Shown here: positions 55,269 to 64,000 of the stretch, piece after piece
How the letters are laid out: every line of letters begins with the position of its first letter
How positions within the stretch are numbered: position 1 is the stretch's first letter
DNA from: Chengkuizengella axinellae
GTDB lineage: Bacteria > Bacillota > Bacilli > Paenibacillales > KCTC-33759
Length of the DNA stretch: 64,000 bases
Direction of reading: 5' to 3'
Assembly: GCF_030730905.1 (NCBI RefSeq)
Contig: NZ_JAVAMP010000001.1
Location: 682,001-746,000, forward strand
Notes under the pieces: generated by a model
What the model was told of the DNA's origin: nothing
The model's input: the letters and a program-made list of their open reading frames with translations, nothing else
Databases searched by the model: none
Made by a program: the position numbers and the translations under genes

Positions 55269-56510
55269 ATGTCACAAGAAAATTACATACAAAATCTTTT
55301 TGCTGAACGTATTGGTGGAAAAAATTATGGTAAGGATACTGAAATTTATAAATTTGAAAAAATAAAACGTGCAAAGGCGGCTGCAAAAGCAGAACATCCT
55401 GATGTTGAATTAATTGATATGGGAGTTGGAGAACCGGACGAAATGGCGGATCCTGGAATTGTGGCTAAACTTGCTGAGGAAGCTGCTAAACCAGAAAACA
55501 GAGGTTATGCAGACAATGGTATTAATGAATTTAAAACTGCTGCAGCAAACTATTTGAAAAATGTTTTTAGTGTAGACGGAATAGATGCAGAGAGCGAAAT
55601 TAATCACTCTATCGGGTCAAAACCTGGATTGGCTATGTTACCTAGTGCATTTATCAACCCTGGTGATGTTACAATTATGACAGTGCCGGGTTATCCAGTA
55701 ATGGGAACTCATACAAAATACCTTGGTGGGGAAGTATATAACGTACCTTTATTAAAAGAAAATCAATTTCTACCAAACTTAGATTCAATTCCTGAGGAAA
55801 TTAGCCAAAGAGCTAAATTGTTTTATTTAAACTATCCTAATAATCCTACTGGAGCCGGTGCAACAGTTGAATTTTTTGAGAAAGTGATTGCCTATGCAAA
55901 AAAATACGATATCGTAATTGTACATGACGCTCCTTACGCAGCACTAACTTATGATGGTGTGAAACCATTCAGCTTCTTATCTGTACCTGGTGCAAAAGAG
56001 GTAGGGGTTGAATTTCATTCATTATCCAAATCTTATAATATGACAGGTTGGAGAATCGGCTTTATTGCAGGTAATCCATTAGTTGTTAAAGCATTTAAGG
56101 ATATTAAAGATAATAATGATTCAGGTCAGTTTATTGCCATTCAAAAAGCAGCAGCATATGGACTAGAACATCCAGAAATTACAGAAAAAATTGCAGAAAA
56201 ATATTCAAGACGTCATGATATGCTTGCAAAAACACTAAATGAAGTTGGATTTAAGGCTGAAAAACCAAAAGGATCATTTTTCATGTATGTAGAAGCACCA
56301 AAAGCGATTAAAGGTGGTCAAACATTTGAAACAGGTGAAGATTTTTCTCAATATTTAATTAGAGAAAAATTAATTTCTACAGTACCTTGGGATAATGCTG
56401 GGCGTTTTGTTAGATTTTCAGTTACATTCAACGCAGCAGGGATTGAAAAAGAAGTGGAAGTCATTGATGAAATTAAACGTAGATTATCTGATGTTGAATT
56501 TGTATTTTAG
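55269..56510 (+). CDS. dapL: LL-diaminopimelate aminotransferase-like
   Basis: 413 residues, class I/II PLP aminotransferase. The start YGKDTEIYKFEKIKRAKAAA resembles DapL family enzymes; the PLP lysine is in HSLSKSYNMTGWRIGF, and YLNYPNNPTG is typical. DapL converts tetrahydrodipicolinate directly to LL-DAP, a route to lysine and, after epimerisation, to the meso-DAP used by MurE in this window. Related enzymes include transaminases of other substrates, so the substrate is probable. AAAGGAG precedes the ATG. Confidence 0.8.
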   Translation: MSQENYIQNLFAERIGGKNYGKDTEIYKFEKIKRAKAAAKAEHPDVELIDMGVGEPDEMADPGIVAKLAEEAAKPENRGYADNGINEFKTAAANYLKNVFSVDGIDAESEINHSIGSKPGLAMLPSAFINPGDVTIMTVPGYPVMGTHTKYLGGEVYNVPLLKENQFLPNLDSIPEEISQRAKLFYLNYPNNPTGAGATVEFFEKVIAYAKKYDIVIVHDAPYAALTYDGVKPFSFLSVPGAKEVGVEFHSLSKSYNMTGWRIGFIAGNPLVVKAFKDIKDNNDSGQFIAIQKAAAYGLEHPEITEKIAEKYSRRHDMLAKTLNEVGFKAEKPKGSFFMYVEAPKAIKGGQTFETGEDFSQYLIREKLISTVPWDNAGRFVRFSVTFNAAGIEKEVEVIDEIKRRLSDVEFVF

Positions 56511-56579
56511 AACAACATTGTATTGACATTACGCTCGAATAATGTCATAATTTTAAAAATGAATAAAATGATGAACCTT

Positions 56580-56725
56580 TAAAAACAGTCCCGTGAGGCT
56601 GGCAAGGTTAACGATTTGAAGCAGAAGTGATGAGGATAGATGAATTTATATACAATAAATTTGCATATTTATCCAAATATGACTGTATTCTTAAATCCTT
56701 GCCCAACGGGTAAGGATTTTTTTGA
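56580..56725 (+). promoter_or_regulatory. PyrR attenuator in the pyr leader
   Basis: AGTCCCGTGAGGCT at 56587-56600 matches the PyrR-binding loop consensus ARUCCNGNGAGGYU in every position. A terminator AAATCCTTGCCC/GGGTAAGGATTT with T-run is at 56693-56723. UMP-bound PyrR would stabilise the anti-antiterminator and cause termination before pyrR. This is the only attenuator seen. Confidence 0.92.
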
Positions 56726-56763
56726 TGTAAAGGAAAATATTACGCATAAAAAGCTGACAATAG

Positions 56764-57339
<576 letters not shown>

Positions 57340-58254
57340 ATGTTAATGCCTCAAATGAAAGTTGGATCAGATAGACATTTATTGGGTTTGAAAAATCTCA
57401 GCAAAACGGAAATATTAGGAATATTAGATCGTGCTTCATATTGGGAAAACTATCCCACTAAAGTTACAAATTATTTGTCAGGGCACTTTGTTGCAAATAT
57501 GTTCTTTGAAAATAGTACTAGAACTCGCTTTTCCTTTGAGATGGCGGAAAAAAGGCTCAGCACAGAAGTATTAAACTTTTCAGCAGCAGTATCCAGTGTT
57601 CAAAAAGGCGAATCCATCTATGACACTGTAAAAACATTGGAATCGATGGGAATTGATGCTGGTGTAATAAGATTAAAGCCAATTGGAGTATTACAAGAGC
57701 TTGCTGAAAAAATTAAAATTCCATTAATCAATGCAGGGGATGGAAATAATGAACATCCAACTCAAGCATTGCTGGATATATATACAATGAGAAAACACTT
57801 TGGTCAAGTTGATGGACTTCATGTTTCGATTGTAGGTGATATATTACATAGTCGTGTGGCTCGCTCAAATTTATGGGGATTGCTGGCAATGGGAGCAAAA
57901 GTGAGTTTCTGTGCACCTGAAAACATGCAGGCACCTGAATTATCTGAATTCGCTCCATATGTGTCCATTGAAGAAGCGTTAAAAGCAGATGTCATAATGA
58001 TGCTGAGAGTGCAATTAGAAAGGCATGATCAAGGGAAAATTACATCAGCAGAACAATATCGAGAGTTATTCGGATTAACAGAAGAAAGAGAAAAGCTGTT
58101 AAAGGATCATGCGATCATCATGCATCCAGCACCTGTTAATCGGAATGTGGAAATAGATGATTCACTTGTAGAGCATCACAGATCAAAAATTTTTCCTCAA
58201 ATTAGCAATGGTGTACCAATTCGAATGGCTGTTATAGAAAGAGCATTAACCTAA
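57340..58254 (+). CDS. pyrB: Aspartate carbamoyltransferase catalytic chain
   Basis: 304 residues. Carbamoyl-phosphate motif FFENSTRTRFSFEMAEKRL and HPTQALLDIYT. It forms carbamoyl aspartate. It begins immediately after pyrR (zero to six bases apart); AGGAG is at 57331, four bases before the ATG at 57340 and ten before the ATG at 57346. No pyrP and no second attenuator lie in between, unlike B. subtilis. Confidence 0.95.
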   Translation: MLMPQMKVGSDRHLLGLKNLSKTEILGILDRASYWENYPTKVTNYLSGHFVANMFFENSTRTRFSFEMAEKRLSTEVLNFSAAVSSVQKGESIYDTVKTLESMGIDAGVIRLKPIGVLQELAEKIKIPLINAGDGNNEHPTQALLDIYTMRKHFGQVDGLHVSIVGDILHSRVARSNLWGLLAMGAKVSFCAPENMQAPELSEFAPYVSIEEALKADVIMMLRVQLERHDQGKITSAEQYRELFGLTEEREKLLKDHAIIMHPAPVNRNVEIDDSLVEHHRSKIFPQISNGVPIRMAVIERALT

Positions 58255-58294
58255 AGTGTAAATATAGGATTGAAATAATAGGGGGTTTTGGAGA

Positions 58295-59578
58295 ATGGGA
58301 ACTTGGATTTTAAATGGTAAGCTGTTAAATGAAAAAAACAATGAGCTTGAAACAAGACATATTTACATTGAACAAGGGAAAATAAATCAAATTGTAGAGG
58401 ATGGAGTGCAGCCGCAAACAGATGGTCATGAATGCATTGATGCAGAAGGAAAACTTGTATCTGCTGGTTTTATTGATATGCATGTTCATTTCCGTGAGCC
58501 TGGATACGAATATAAAGAAACGATAGCTACAGGTACTAAATCTGCTGCAAAGGGCGGTTTTACAACCGTTGCTTGTATGCCTAATACTAGACCTATAGTA
58601 GACGACGTAGAAACTTTACAATTTGTACTTGATAAAGCAGAAACTGAAGGGATTGTACGTGTACTTCCTTACGCTGCTATAACTGAGAATGAACTAGGAA
58701 GAGATTTAACGGATTTTGAAGCTTTAAAAAATAAAGGTGCAATTGGTTTTACAGACGATGGTGTAGGTGTGCAAAGTGCACAAATGATGAAAGATGCAAT
58801 GTATAAAGCAGCTGCAATGAATATGCCGGTGATTGCACATTGTGAAGATAATACGCTAGTGGTTGGTGCTGCTGTAACTGATGGGGCCTTTGCTAAAAAA
58901 CACGGTCTAAAGGGAATACCAAATGAATCAGAAGCCATTCATGTTGGACGTGACATATTGTTAGCAGAAGCAACAGGCGTTCATTATCATGTATGCCATG
59001 TTAGTACAGAGCAATCCGTTAGATTAATCCGTCAGGCTAAGGAGCTGGGTATAAAAGTAACAGCTGAGGTTTGCCCTCATCATTTGTTGCTTTCTGATGA
59101 AGATATACCTGCATTAGACGCGAATTGGAAGATGAACCCGCCTCTTCGCACTCCAAAAGATGTAGAGGCTATGATAGAAGCAATAGAGGATGGAACAATT
59201 GATATGATTGTAACGGATCATGCTCCGCATAGTGAGGAAGAAAAAGCGCAGGAGCTGCAAAGAGCACCTTTTGGAATTGTAGGATTAGAAACTGCATTCC
59301 CATTGCTCTATACAAAATTCGTAAAAACAGGAAAATGGACATTATCATTTTTGATTCAAAAAATGACAGAAAAACCAGCAGATGTGTTCAATCTGGATGC
59401 TGGGAAAATAAAAATCGGTGCAGAAGCAGATCTAACCATTGTTGATTTAGAAGTATCGCAAGCAGTAGATCCTAGCACATTTTTATCCAAAGGCAGAAAC
59501 ACACCATTTACTGGTTGGGAGCTTCAAGGATGGCCAGTGAAAACACTCGTTGCAGGAAAAGTGGTTTGGTCAAATTAA
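58295..59578 (+). CDS. pyrC: Dihydroorotase
   Basis: 427 residues, type I dihydroorotase. Metal ligands in DMHVHFREPGYEYKETI, further His in CHVSTEQSVRLI and the catalytic Asp in VTDHAPHS. It closes carbamoyl aspartate to dihydroorotate. A GGGGG precedes at a distance; a GGAG three bases before the ATG is also present. Confidence 0.95.
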   Translation: MGTWILNGKLLNEKNNELETRHIYIEQGKINQIVEDGVQPQTDGHECIDAEGKLVSAGFIDMHVHFREPGYEYKETIATGTKSAAKGGFTTVACMPNTRPIVDDVETLQFVLDKAETEGIVRVLPYAAITENELGRDLTDFEALKNKGAIGFTDDGVGVQSAQMMKDAMYKAAAMNMPVIAHCEDNTLVVGAAVTDGAFAKKHGLKGIPNESEAIHVGRDILLAEATGVHYHVCHVSTEQSVRLIRQAKELGIKVTAEVCPHHLLLSDEDIPALDANWKMNPPLRTPKDVEAMIEAIEDGTIDMIVTDHAPHSEEEKAQELQRAPFGIVGLETAFPLLYTKFVKTGKWTLSFLIQKMTEKPADVFNLDAGKIKIGAEADLTIVDLEVSQAVDPSTFLSKGRNTPFTGWELQGWPVKTLVAGKVVWSN

Positions 59579-59631
59579 GTTGAAGTATTAAGTTTTAAAG
59601 CATAGGTTGATACACATAGAAGGAGGACATT

Positions 59632-60768
59632 ATGCAAGCTAAATTATTATTAGAAGACGGTACTCTTTTTACAGGTAAATCTTTTGGAAGTGTAAAAAAA
59701 GCAGTTGGTGAAGTTGTGTTTAATACAGGAATTACAGGTTATCAAGAAGTATTGTCAGATCCATCTTATTGCGGACAAATCATTACAATGACTTACCCAT
59801 TAATCGGAAATTATGGGATATCACGAGACGATTTTGAAGCTGTTCGCCCTTACATTCATGGATTTGTTGTACGTCAGCATGAAGAAGTACCGAGTAATTG
59901 GAGAGCAGAATACACGGTTGATAGTTTGTTGAAGGAATATGAGGTTCCTGGAATAAGTGAAATAGATACTCGTATGTTAACTCGTAAACTAAGACATTTT
60001 GGTACGATGAGAGGGATTATTGCAACTGGAGATCACTCCGTTGAAGAATTGATGGAACAAGTAAAAGCATCATCTTTATTATCTGACCAAGTGGCTCGTG
60101 TTTCAACAAAAAGTATTTTCAGTTCTCCTGGTAATAAGGAAAGAATCGTACTTGTTGATTTTGGTTCAAAAAGTGGAATATTGAGAGAACTTAATAAACG
60201 TGATTGTGACGTAATTGTAGTACCGCATGACACAACAGCGGATCAAATTCGAAGATTAAAACCCGATGGCATTTTGTTGTCTAATGGACCAGGAGACCCT
60301 AAAAATGTTCCTCAAGCTGTAACGATGATTCAAGATTTATTAGGGGAGTTTCCGATCTTTGGCATCTGTTTAGGACATCAGCTTTTTGCTTTAGCTTGTG
60401 GAGCGGACACGGAAAAGCTGAAGTTTGGACATAGAGGCGGGAATCATCCTGTAAAAGAATTGTTCTCAAACCGTTGCTATATTACATCTCAAAACCATGG
60501 TTATACAGTAAAAGAAGGATCAGTGAACAACACACCACTTGAAGTAACACACATTAACAATAATGATAAAACTGTAGAAGGACTCAAGCATAAACATGTG
60601 CCGGCTTTTTCAGTGCAATATCATCCAGAAGCAGCACCAGGACCATTTGATTCAAGTTATTTATTTGATGATTTTATCAATATGATTAGACGAGCTAAAA
60701 CAGAAAATCCTCAAATTCCTCGTCAGGCTAAAATTGCTGCGATGAAAGGAGACTTACAAAATGCCTAA
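59632..60768 (+). CDS. carA: Carbamoyl-phosphate synthase small chain
   Basis: 378 residues. Class I glutamine amidotransferase with the nucleophile in [13 protein letters not shown] and the His/Glu pair in [10 protein letters not shown]. It supplies ammonia to CarB. AGAAGGAGG precedes the ATG. Its last eight bases overlap carB. In the pyr operon, so it is the pyrimidine copy (B. subtilis pyrAA). Confidence 0.95.
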   Translation: MQAKLLLEDGTLFTGKSFGSVKKAVGEVVFNTGITGYQEVLSDPSYCGQIITMTYPLIGNYGISRDDFEAVRPYIHGFVVRQHEEVPSNWRAEYTVDSLLKEYEVPGISEIDTRMLTRKLRHFGTMRGIIATGDHSVEELMEQVKASSLLSDQVARVSTKSIFSSPGNKERIVLVDFGSKSGILRELNKRDCDVIVVPHDTTADQIRRLKPDGILLSNGPGDPKNVPQAVTMIQDLLGEFPIFGICLGHQLFALACGADTEKLKFGHRGGNHPVKELFSNRCYITSQNHGYTVKEGSVNNTPLEVTHINNNDKTVEGLKHKHVPAFSVQYHPEAAPGPFDSSYLFDDFINMIRRAKTENPQIPRQAKIAAMKGDLQNA

Positions 60769-63700
60769 AAATACTTCGTTGAAAAAAATACTAGTTATAG
60801 GTTCAGGACCCATTGTTATAGGACAAGCGGCTGAATTTGATTATGCAGGAACACAAGCGTGTCAAGCCCTAAAAGAAGAAGGTTATGAAGTCGTACTTAT
60901 CAATAGTAATCCCGCAACCATTATGACGGATACAAATATGGCCGATAAAGTGTATATTGAACCGATCACTCCAGAGTTTGTTACTCAGGTCATCCGTAAA
61001 GAGCAACCTGACGGATTATTGCCTACATTAGGAGGACAAACAGGATTAAACATGGCTGTTGAATTAGCCAAAAGAGGTGTGCTGGAGGAAGAAAATGTTC
61101 AACTTCTAGGAACTCAATTATCTTCTATTGAAAAAGCAGAGGATCGTGATTTATTTAGAGATCTTATGCGTGAACTCGAACAACCTGTTCCTGAAAGTGT
61201 AATAGTAACTAAGGTTCAAGAAGCTGTTGATTTTGCAAATGAAATAGGTTATCCCATTATTATCAGACCAGCTTACACATTAGGTGGAACTGGCGGTGGT
61301 ATTGCAGATACAGAGGAAGAATTACGAGAAATTGTAGCAGCAGGGATTCGATATAGCCCGATTGATCAATGTTTAATTGAAAAGAGCATTGCTGGAATGA
61401 AGGAAGTAGAGTATGAAGTCATGCGTGATGCTAACGACAATTGTATCGTCGTTTGTAATATGGAGAACTTTGATCCAGTTGGTGTGCATACGGGTGACAG
61501 CATAGTTGTAGCTCCTAGCCAAACGTTGTCTGATCGTGAATATCAAATGCTTCGATCTGCATCATTAAAGATCATTCGTGCTTTAAATATTGAGGGTGGA
61601 TGTAATGTTCAGCTTGCGTTAGACCCATTTAGTTTTGATTATTATGTTATAGAAGTAAATCCGAGAGTTAGTCGATCTTCAGCCCTAGCCTCCAAAGCAA
61701 CAGGGTATCCGATTGCAAAAATGGCGGCCAAAATTGCAGTTGGTTTAACATTAGATGAGTTAATTAATCCTGTAACAGGTCAAACCTATGCTTGTTTTGA
61801 ACCAACTTTGGATTATATCGTAAGTAAAATTCCACGCTGGCCTTTTGATAAATTTACGAGTGCGAATCGTAAACTTGGGACTCAGATGAAGGCAACGGGG
61901 GAAGTTATGGCGATTGGTCGTACTTTTGAAGAGTCTATGCAAAAAGCTATCCGTTCTTTAGAAATCGATGTACATCGCTTATATATTAAAGAGCTTGAGA
62001 ATTTGGATGACGAAGTCCTCAAAAACAGATTGCAAACACCTGATGATGAACGTTTGTTTATTATTGCGGAGGCGTATCGCAGAGGGTTTACATTGCAACA
62101 AATTCAAGATTTGACGGAAATCGATTGGTGGTTTCTGAATAAACTAGAAGGTTTGATTCAGTTTGAAAATGAGTTGAAGGATTCAGATTTAACGAAAGAC
62201 TTATTGTTGGAAGCAAAAAGAAAAGGATTTACTGATAAAGCGATTGCTGAGCTTCGCAGAGAATCAAATCCAAACCTATCTTACACAGAAGAACAAGATG
62301 TCCGTAAGCTTCGTACACAATTTGAAATCAAACCTGTTTACAAAATGGTAGATACTTGTGCTGCAGAGTTTGAAGCTACGACACCATATTATTATTCTAC
62401 TTATGAGACAGAGAATGAAGCGATTCAATCTACTAAGGAAAAGGTGATTGTATTAGGTTCAGGTCCTATCCGAATCGGACAAGGGATAGAATTTGATTAT
62501 TCTACTGTACACGCAGTTTGGGCCATACAAGATGCAGGATATGAGGCTGTGATTATTAACAATAATCCAGAAACAGTGTCCACTGATTTCAGTACATCTG
62601 ATCAATTGTATTTTGAGCCTTTGTTCTTTGAAGATGTAATGAATATTATTGAACAGGTTCAACCAATTGGTGTTATCGTTCAATTTGGAGGACAAACAGC
62701 AATTAATTTAGCTGAGCCATTGTCCAAAGCTGGAGTTAATATTATAGGAACGAGTATTGAAAATATAGATGCTGCTGAGGATCGCAAGGTATTCGAGGCG
62801 TTATTAAGGAAATTAGAAATTGCTCAACCTCAAGGTAGTACTGTTACTACAGTGGATCAAGCAGTAGAAACAGCTTCTGCGCTAGGTTATCCCGTATTGG
62901 TTCGACCATCTTATGTATTAGGTGGAAGAGCAATGGAAATTGTATATTCTGATGAAGAATTGTTAAGTTACATGGAGAAAGCAGTTAAAATCAATCCTGA
63001 TCATCCTGTTTTAATTGATCGTTATATGTTAGGGAAGGAAGTTGAAGTTGACGCCATTTGTGACAAGGAGACTGTGGTTATTCCTGGTATTATGGAGCAT
63101 GTAGAAAGAGCAGGTGTTCACTCAGGAGATTCTATTGCAGTATACCCGACTCAATCCGTTTCCGAAGAAATTAAAAATCAGATTGTAGAAATTACTACGA
63201 AAATTGCAAGAGAACTGCAAGTCATTGGATTAGTGAATATTCAATTTGTTATTTTTAAAGAGAAAGTTTATGTGATTGAAGTGAACCCGCGTTCTTCAAG
63301 AACAGTTCCTTTCCTAAGCAAAGTAACCAACATTCCGATGGCAAACGTAGCTACGAAGGTGATCTTAGGTCAGAAATTATCTGAATTAGGATATGAAAAT
63401 GGATTGTGGCCAGAGGATGATTATGTATCCGTTAAAGTACCAGTATTCTCATTTGCTAAGCTGCGCCGAGTAGATACATCACTTGGACCAGAAATGAAAT
63501 CTACTGGTGAGGTTATGGGACGTGACATTCATTATGCCAAGGCACTTTATAAAGGTTTAATAGGATCAGGCATGAAAATTCCTCAATCTGGTTCCATTAT
63601 CGTTACTGTTGCTGATAAAGATAAAGATGAAGCAACGGAGTTAATCAAAGGTTTCTATAATCTAGGTTATAAGATTATTGCAACTGGAGGAACTTCCAAA

Positions 63701-64000
63701 ATCTTAGAGGATAGTGGAATGACAGTTCAACATGTCAATAAATTAAAAGAGGGATCGCCTAATATTGTAGATTTAATTCGAAACGGTGAGGCTCAATTTG
63801 TTATCAATACATTAACAAAAGGAAAAACACCTGAACGTGATGGATTTAGAATTCGTCGTGAAGCTGTGGAGAACGGAGTTGTATGTTTAACGTCACTTGA
63901 TACGGTTCGTGCACTTCTTACGATGTTGCAAACCATTAATTATGCATCTACACCAATGCCAGTAATGGGTGAAGATATCACAGAAGTTAAAAAGCTTAGA
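60761..64000 (+). CDS. carB: Carbamoyl-phosphate synthase large chain, cut by the window end
   Basis: 1080 codons are open to the last base with no stop. Two ATP-grasp halves are seen: the first from [20 protein letters not shown], the second from [19 protein letters not shown], and the C-terminal regulatory MGS-like domain ([16 protein letters not shown]). Length is already about that of the complete protein (1060-1080 residues), so little is missing. The ATG overlaps the carA stop by eight bases, with GGAG upstream, so they are coupled. Binding of regulators is expected from the MGS domain but not provable here. Confidence 0.95.
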   Translation, partial: MPKNTSLKKILVIGSGPIVIGQAAEFDYAGTQACQALKEEGYEVVLINSNPATIMTDTNMADKVYIEPITPEFVTQVIRKEQPDGLLPTLGGQTGLNMAVELAKRGVLEEENVQLLGTQLSSIEKAEDRDLFRDLMRELEQPVPESVIVTKVQEAVDFANEIGYPIIIRPAYTLGGTGGGIADTEEELREIVAAGIRYSPIDQCLIEKSIAGMKEVEYEVMRDANDNCIVVCNMENFDPVGVHTGDSIVVAPSQTLSDREYQMLRSASLKIIRALNIEGGCNVQLALDPFSFDYYVIEVNPRVSRSSALASKATGYPIAKMAAKIAVGLTLDELINPVTGQTYACFEPTLDYIVSKIPRWPFDKFTSANRKLGTQMKATGEVMAIGRTFEESMQKAIRSLEIDVHRLYIKELENLDDEVLKNRLQTPDDERLFIIAEAYRRGFTLQQIQDLTEIDWWFLNKLEGLIQFENELKDSDLTKDLLLEAKRKGFTDKAIAELRRESNPNLSYTEEQDVRKLRTQFEIKPVYKMVDTCAAEFEATTPYYYSTYETENEAIQSTKEKVIVLGSGPIRIGQGIEFDYSTVHAVWAIQDAGYEAVIINNNPETVSTDFSTSDQLYFEPLFFEDVMNIIEQVQPIGVIVQFGGQTAINLAEPLSKAGVNIIGTSIENIDAAEDRKVFEALLRKLEIAQPQGSTVTTVDQAVETASALGYPVLVRPSYVLGGRAMEIVYSDEELLSYMEKAVKINPDHPVLIDRYMLGKEVEVDAICDKETVVIPGIMEHVERAGVHSGDSIAVYPTQSVSEEIKNQIVEITTKIARELQVIGLVNIQFVIFKEKVYVIEVNPRSSRTVPFLSKVTNIPMANVATKVILGQKLSELGYENGLWPEDDYVSVKVPVFSFAKLRRVDTSLGPEMKSTGEVMGRDIHYAKALYKGLIGSGMKIPQSGSIIVTVADKDKDEATELIKGFYNLGYKIIATGGTSKILEDSGMTVQHVNKLKEGSPNIVDLIRNGEAQFVINTLTKGKTPERDGFRIRREAVENGVVCLTSLDTVRALLTMLQTINYASTPMPVMGEDITEVKKLR

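Overview
The window is AT-rich chromosomal DNA from an endospore-forming, bacillithiol-using Gram-positive of the order Bacillales. Evidence is the set spoVD, spoIIGA, sigE, sigG, a YlaJ-type spore lipoprotein, an RsfA-type prespore regulator, bshC, sepF, divIVA, pyrR and a T-box ileS. Gene order follows the Bacillus subtilis yla, ylb, dcw, ylm and pyr blocks. My guess is a low-GC member of Paenibacillaceae, but nothing in the window fixes the genus. No rRNA, tRNA, CRISPR, IS or prophage genes were seen.

Layout: (1) 1-9.8 kb holds the ylaH/ylaJ/ylaK(PhoH) block mixed with unrecognised small proteins, a solute-binding-like protein, two secreted or lipid-anchored proteins, a MidA-type methyltransferase and a DUF2626 membrane protein. 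(2) 10.2-12.4 kb holds an RsfA-family regulator, a PanE-type reductase and a DUF3397 membrane protein. (3) 12.5-20 kb holds two tandem minus-strand genes for large secreted collagenase-like M9 metalloproteases, sitting between DUF3397 and bshC. Each has a CcpA cre-like site and a copy of a perfect 37-bp repeat upstream. This is the clearest accessory segment. (4) 20.6-42.2 kb holds bshC, ahcY and the division and cell-wall cluster: mraZ, rsmH, ftsL, pbpB, spoVD, murE, murF, mraY, murD, spoVE, murB, murA, divIB, ftsA, ftsZ. No murG lies between spoVE and murB. (5) 42.7-45.3 kb holds the early sporulation genes spoIIGA, sigE and sigG. (6) 45.5-49.6 kb holds the ylm/sepF/divIVA division block. 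(7) 49.6-55.2 kb holds T-box-ileS, a YteA-type DksA-like protein, lspA and an RluD-type pseudouridine synthase. (8) 55.3-56.5 kb holds an LL-diaminopimelate aminotransferase. (9) 56.5-64 kb holds the PyrR-attenuated pyrimidine operon pyrR-pyrB-pyrC-carA-carB; carB runs off the window.

How the parts work together: the dcw genes make the peptidoglycan precursor and the divisome; MurE carries the DNPR motif of meso-DAP-adding enzymes, and the DapL-like protein could supply its precursor. SpoVD and SpoVE are the sporulation synthase and flippase/polymerase pair. SpoIIGA processes pro-SigE, and SigG acts later in the forespore. Regulation visible in the DNA includes three MraZ boxes, putative Spo0A boxes upstream of spoIIGA, a stem-loop leader for sigG, an isoleucine T-box, a PyrR attenuator and two cre-like sites.

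I found no convincing wholly new multi-gene system. The best leads are the duplicated, mosaic, co-regulated collagenase pair, the missing murG, the sigG leader structure, and several small unrecognised genes.
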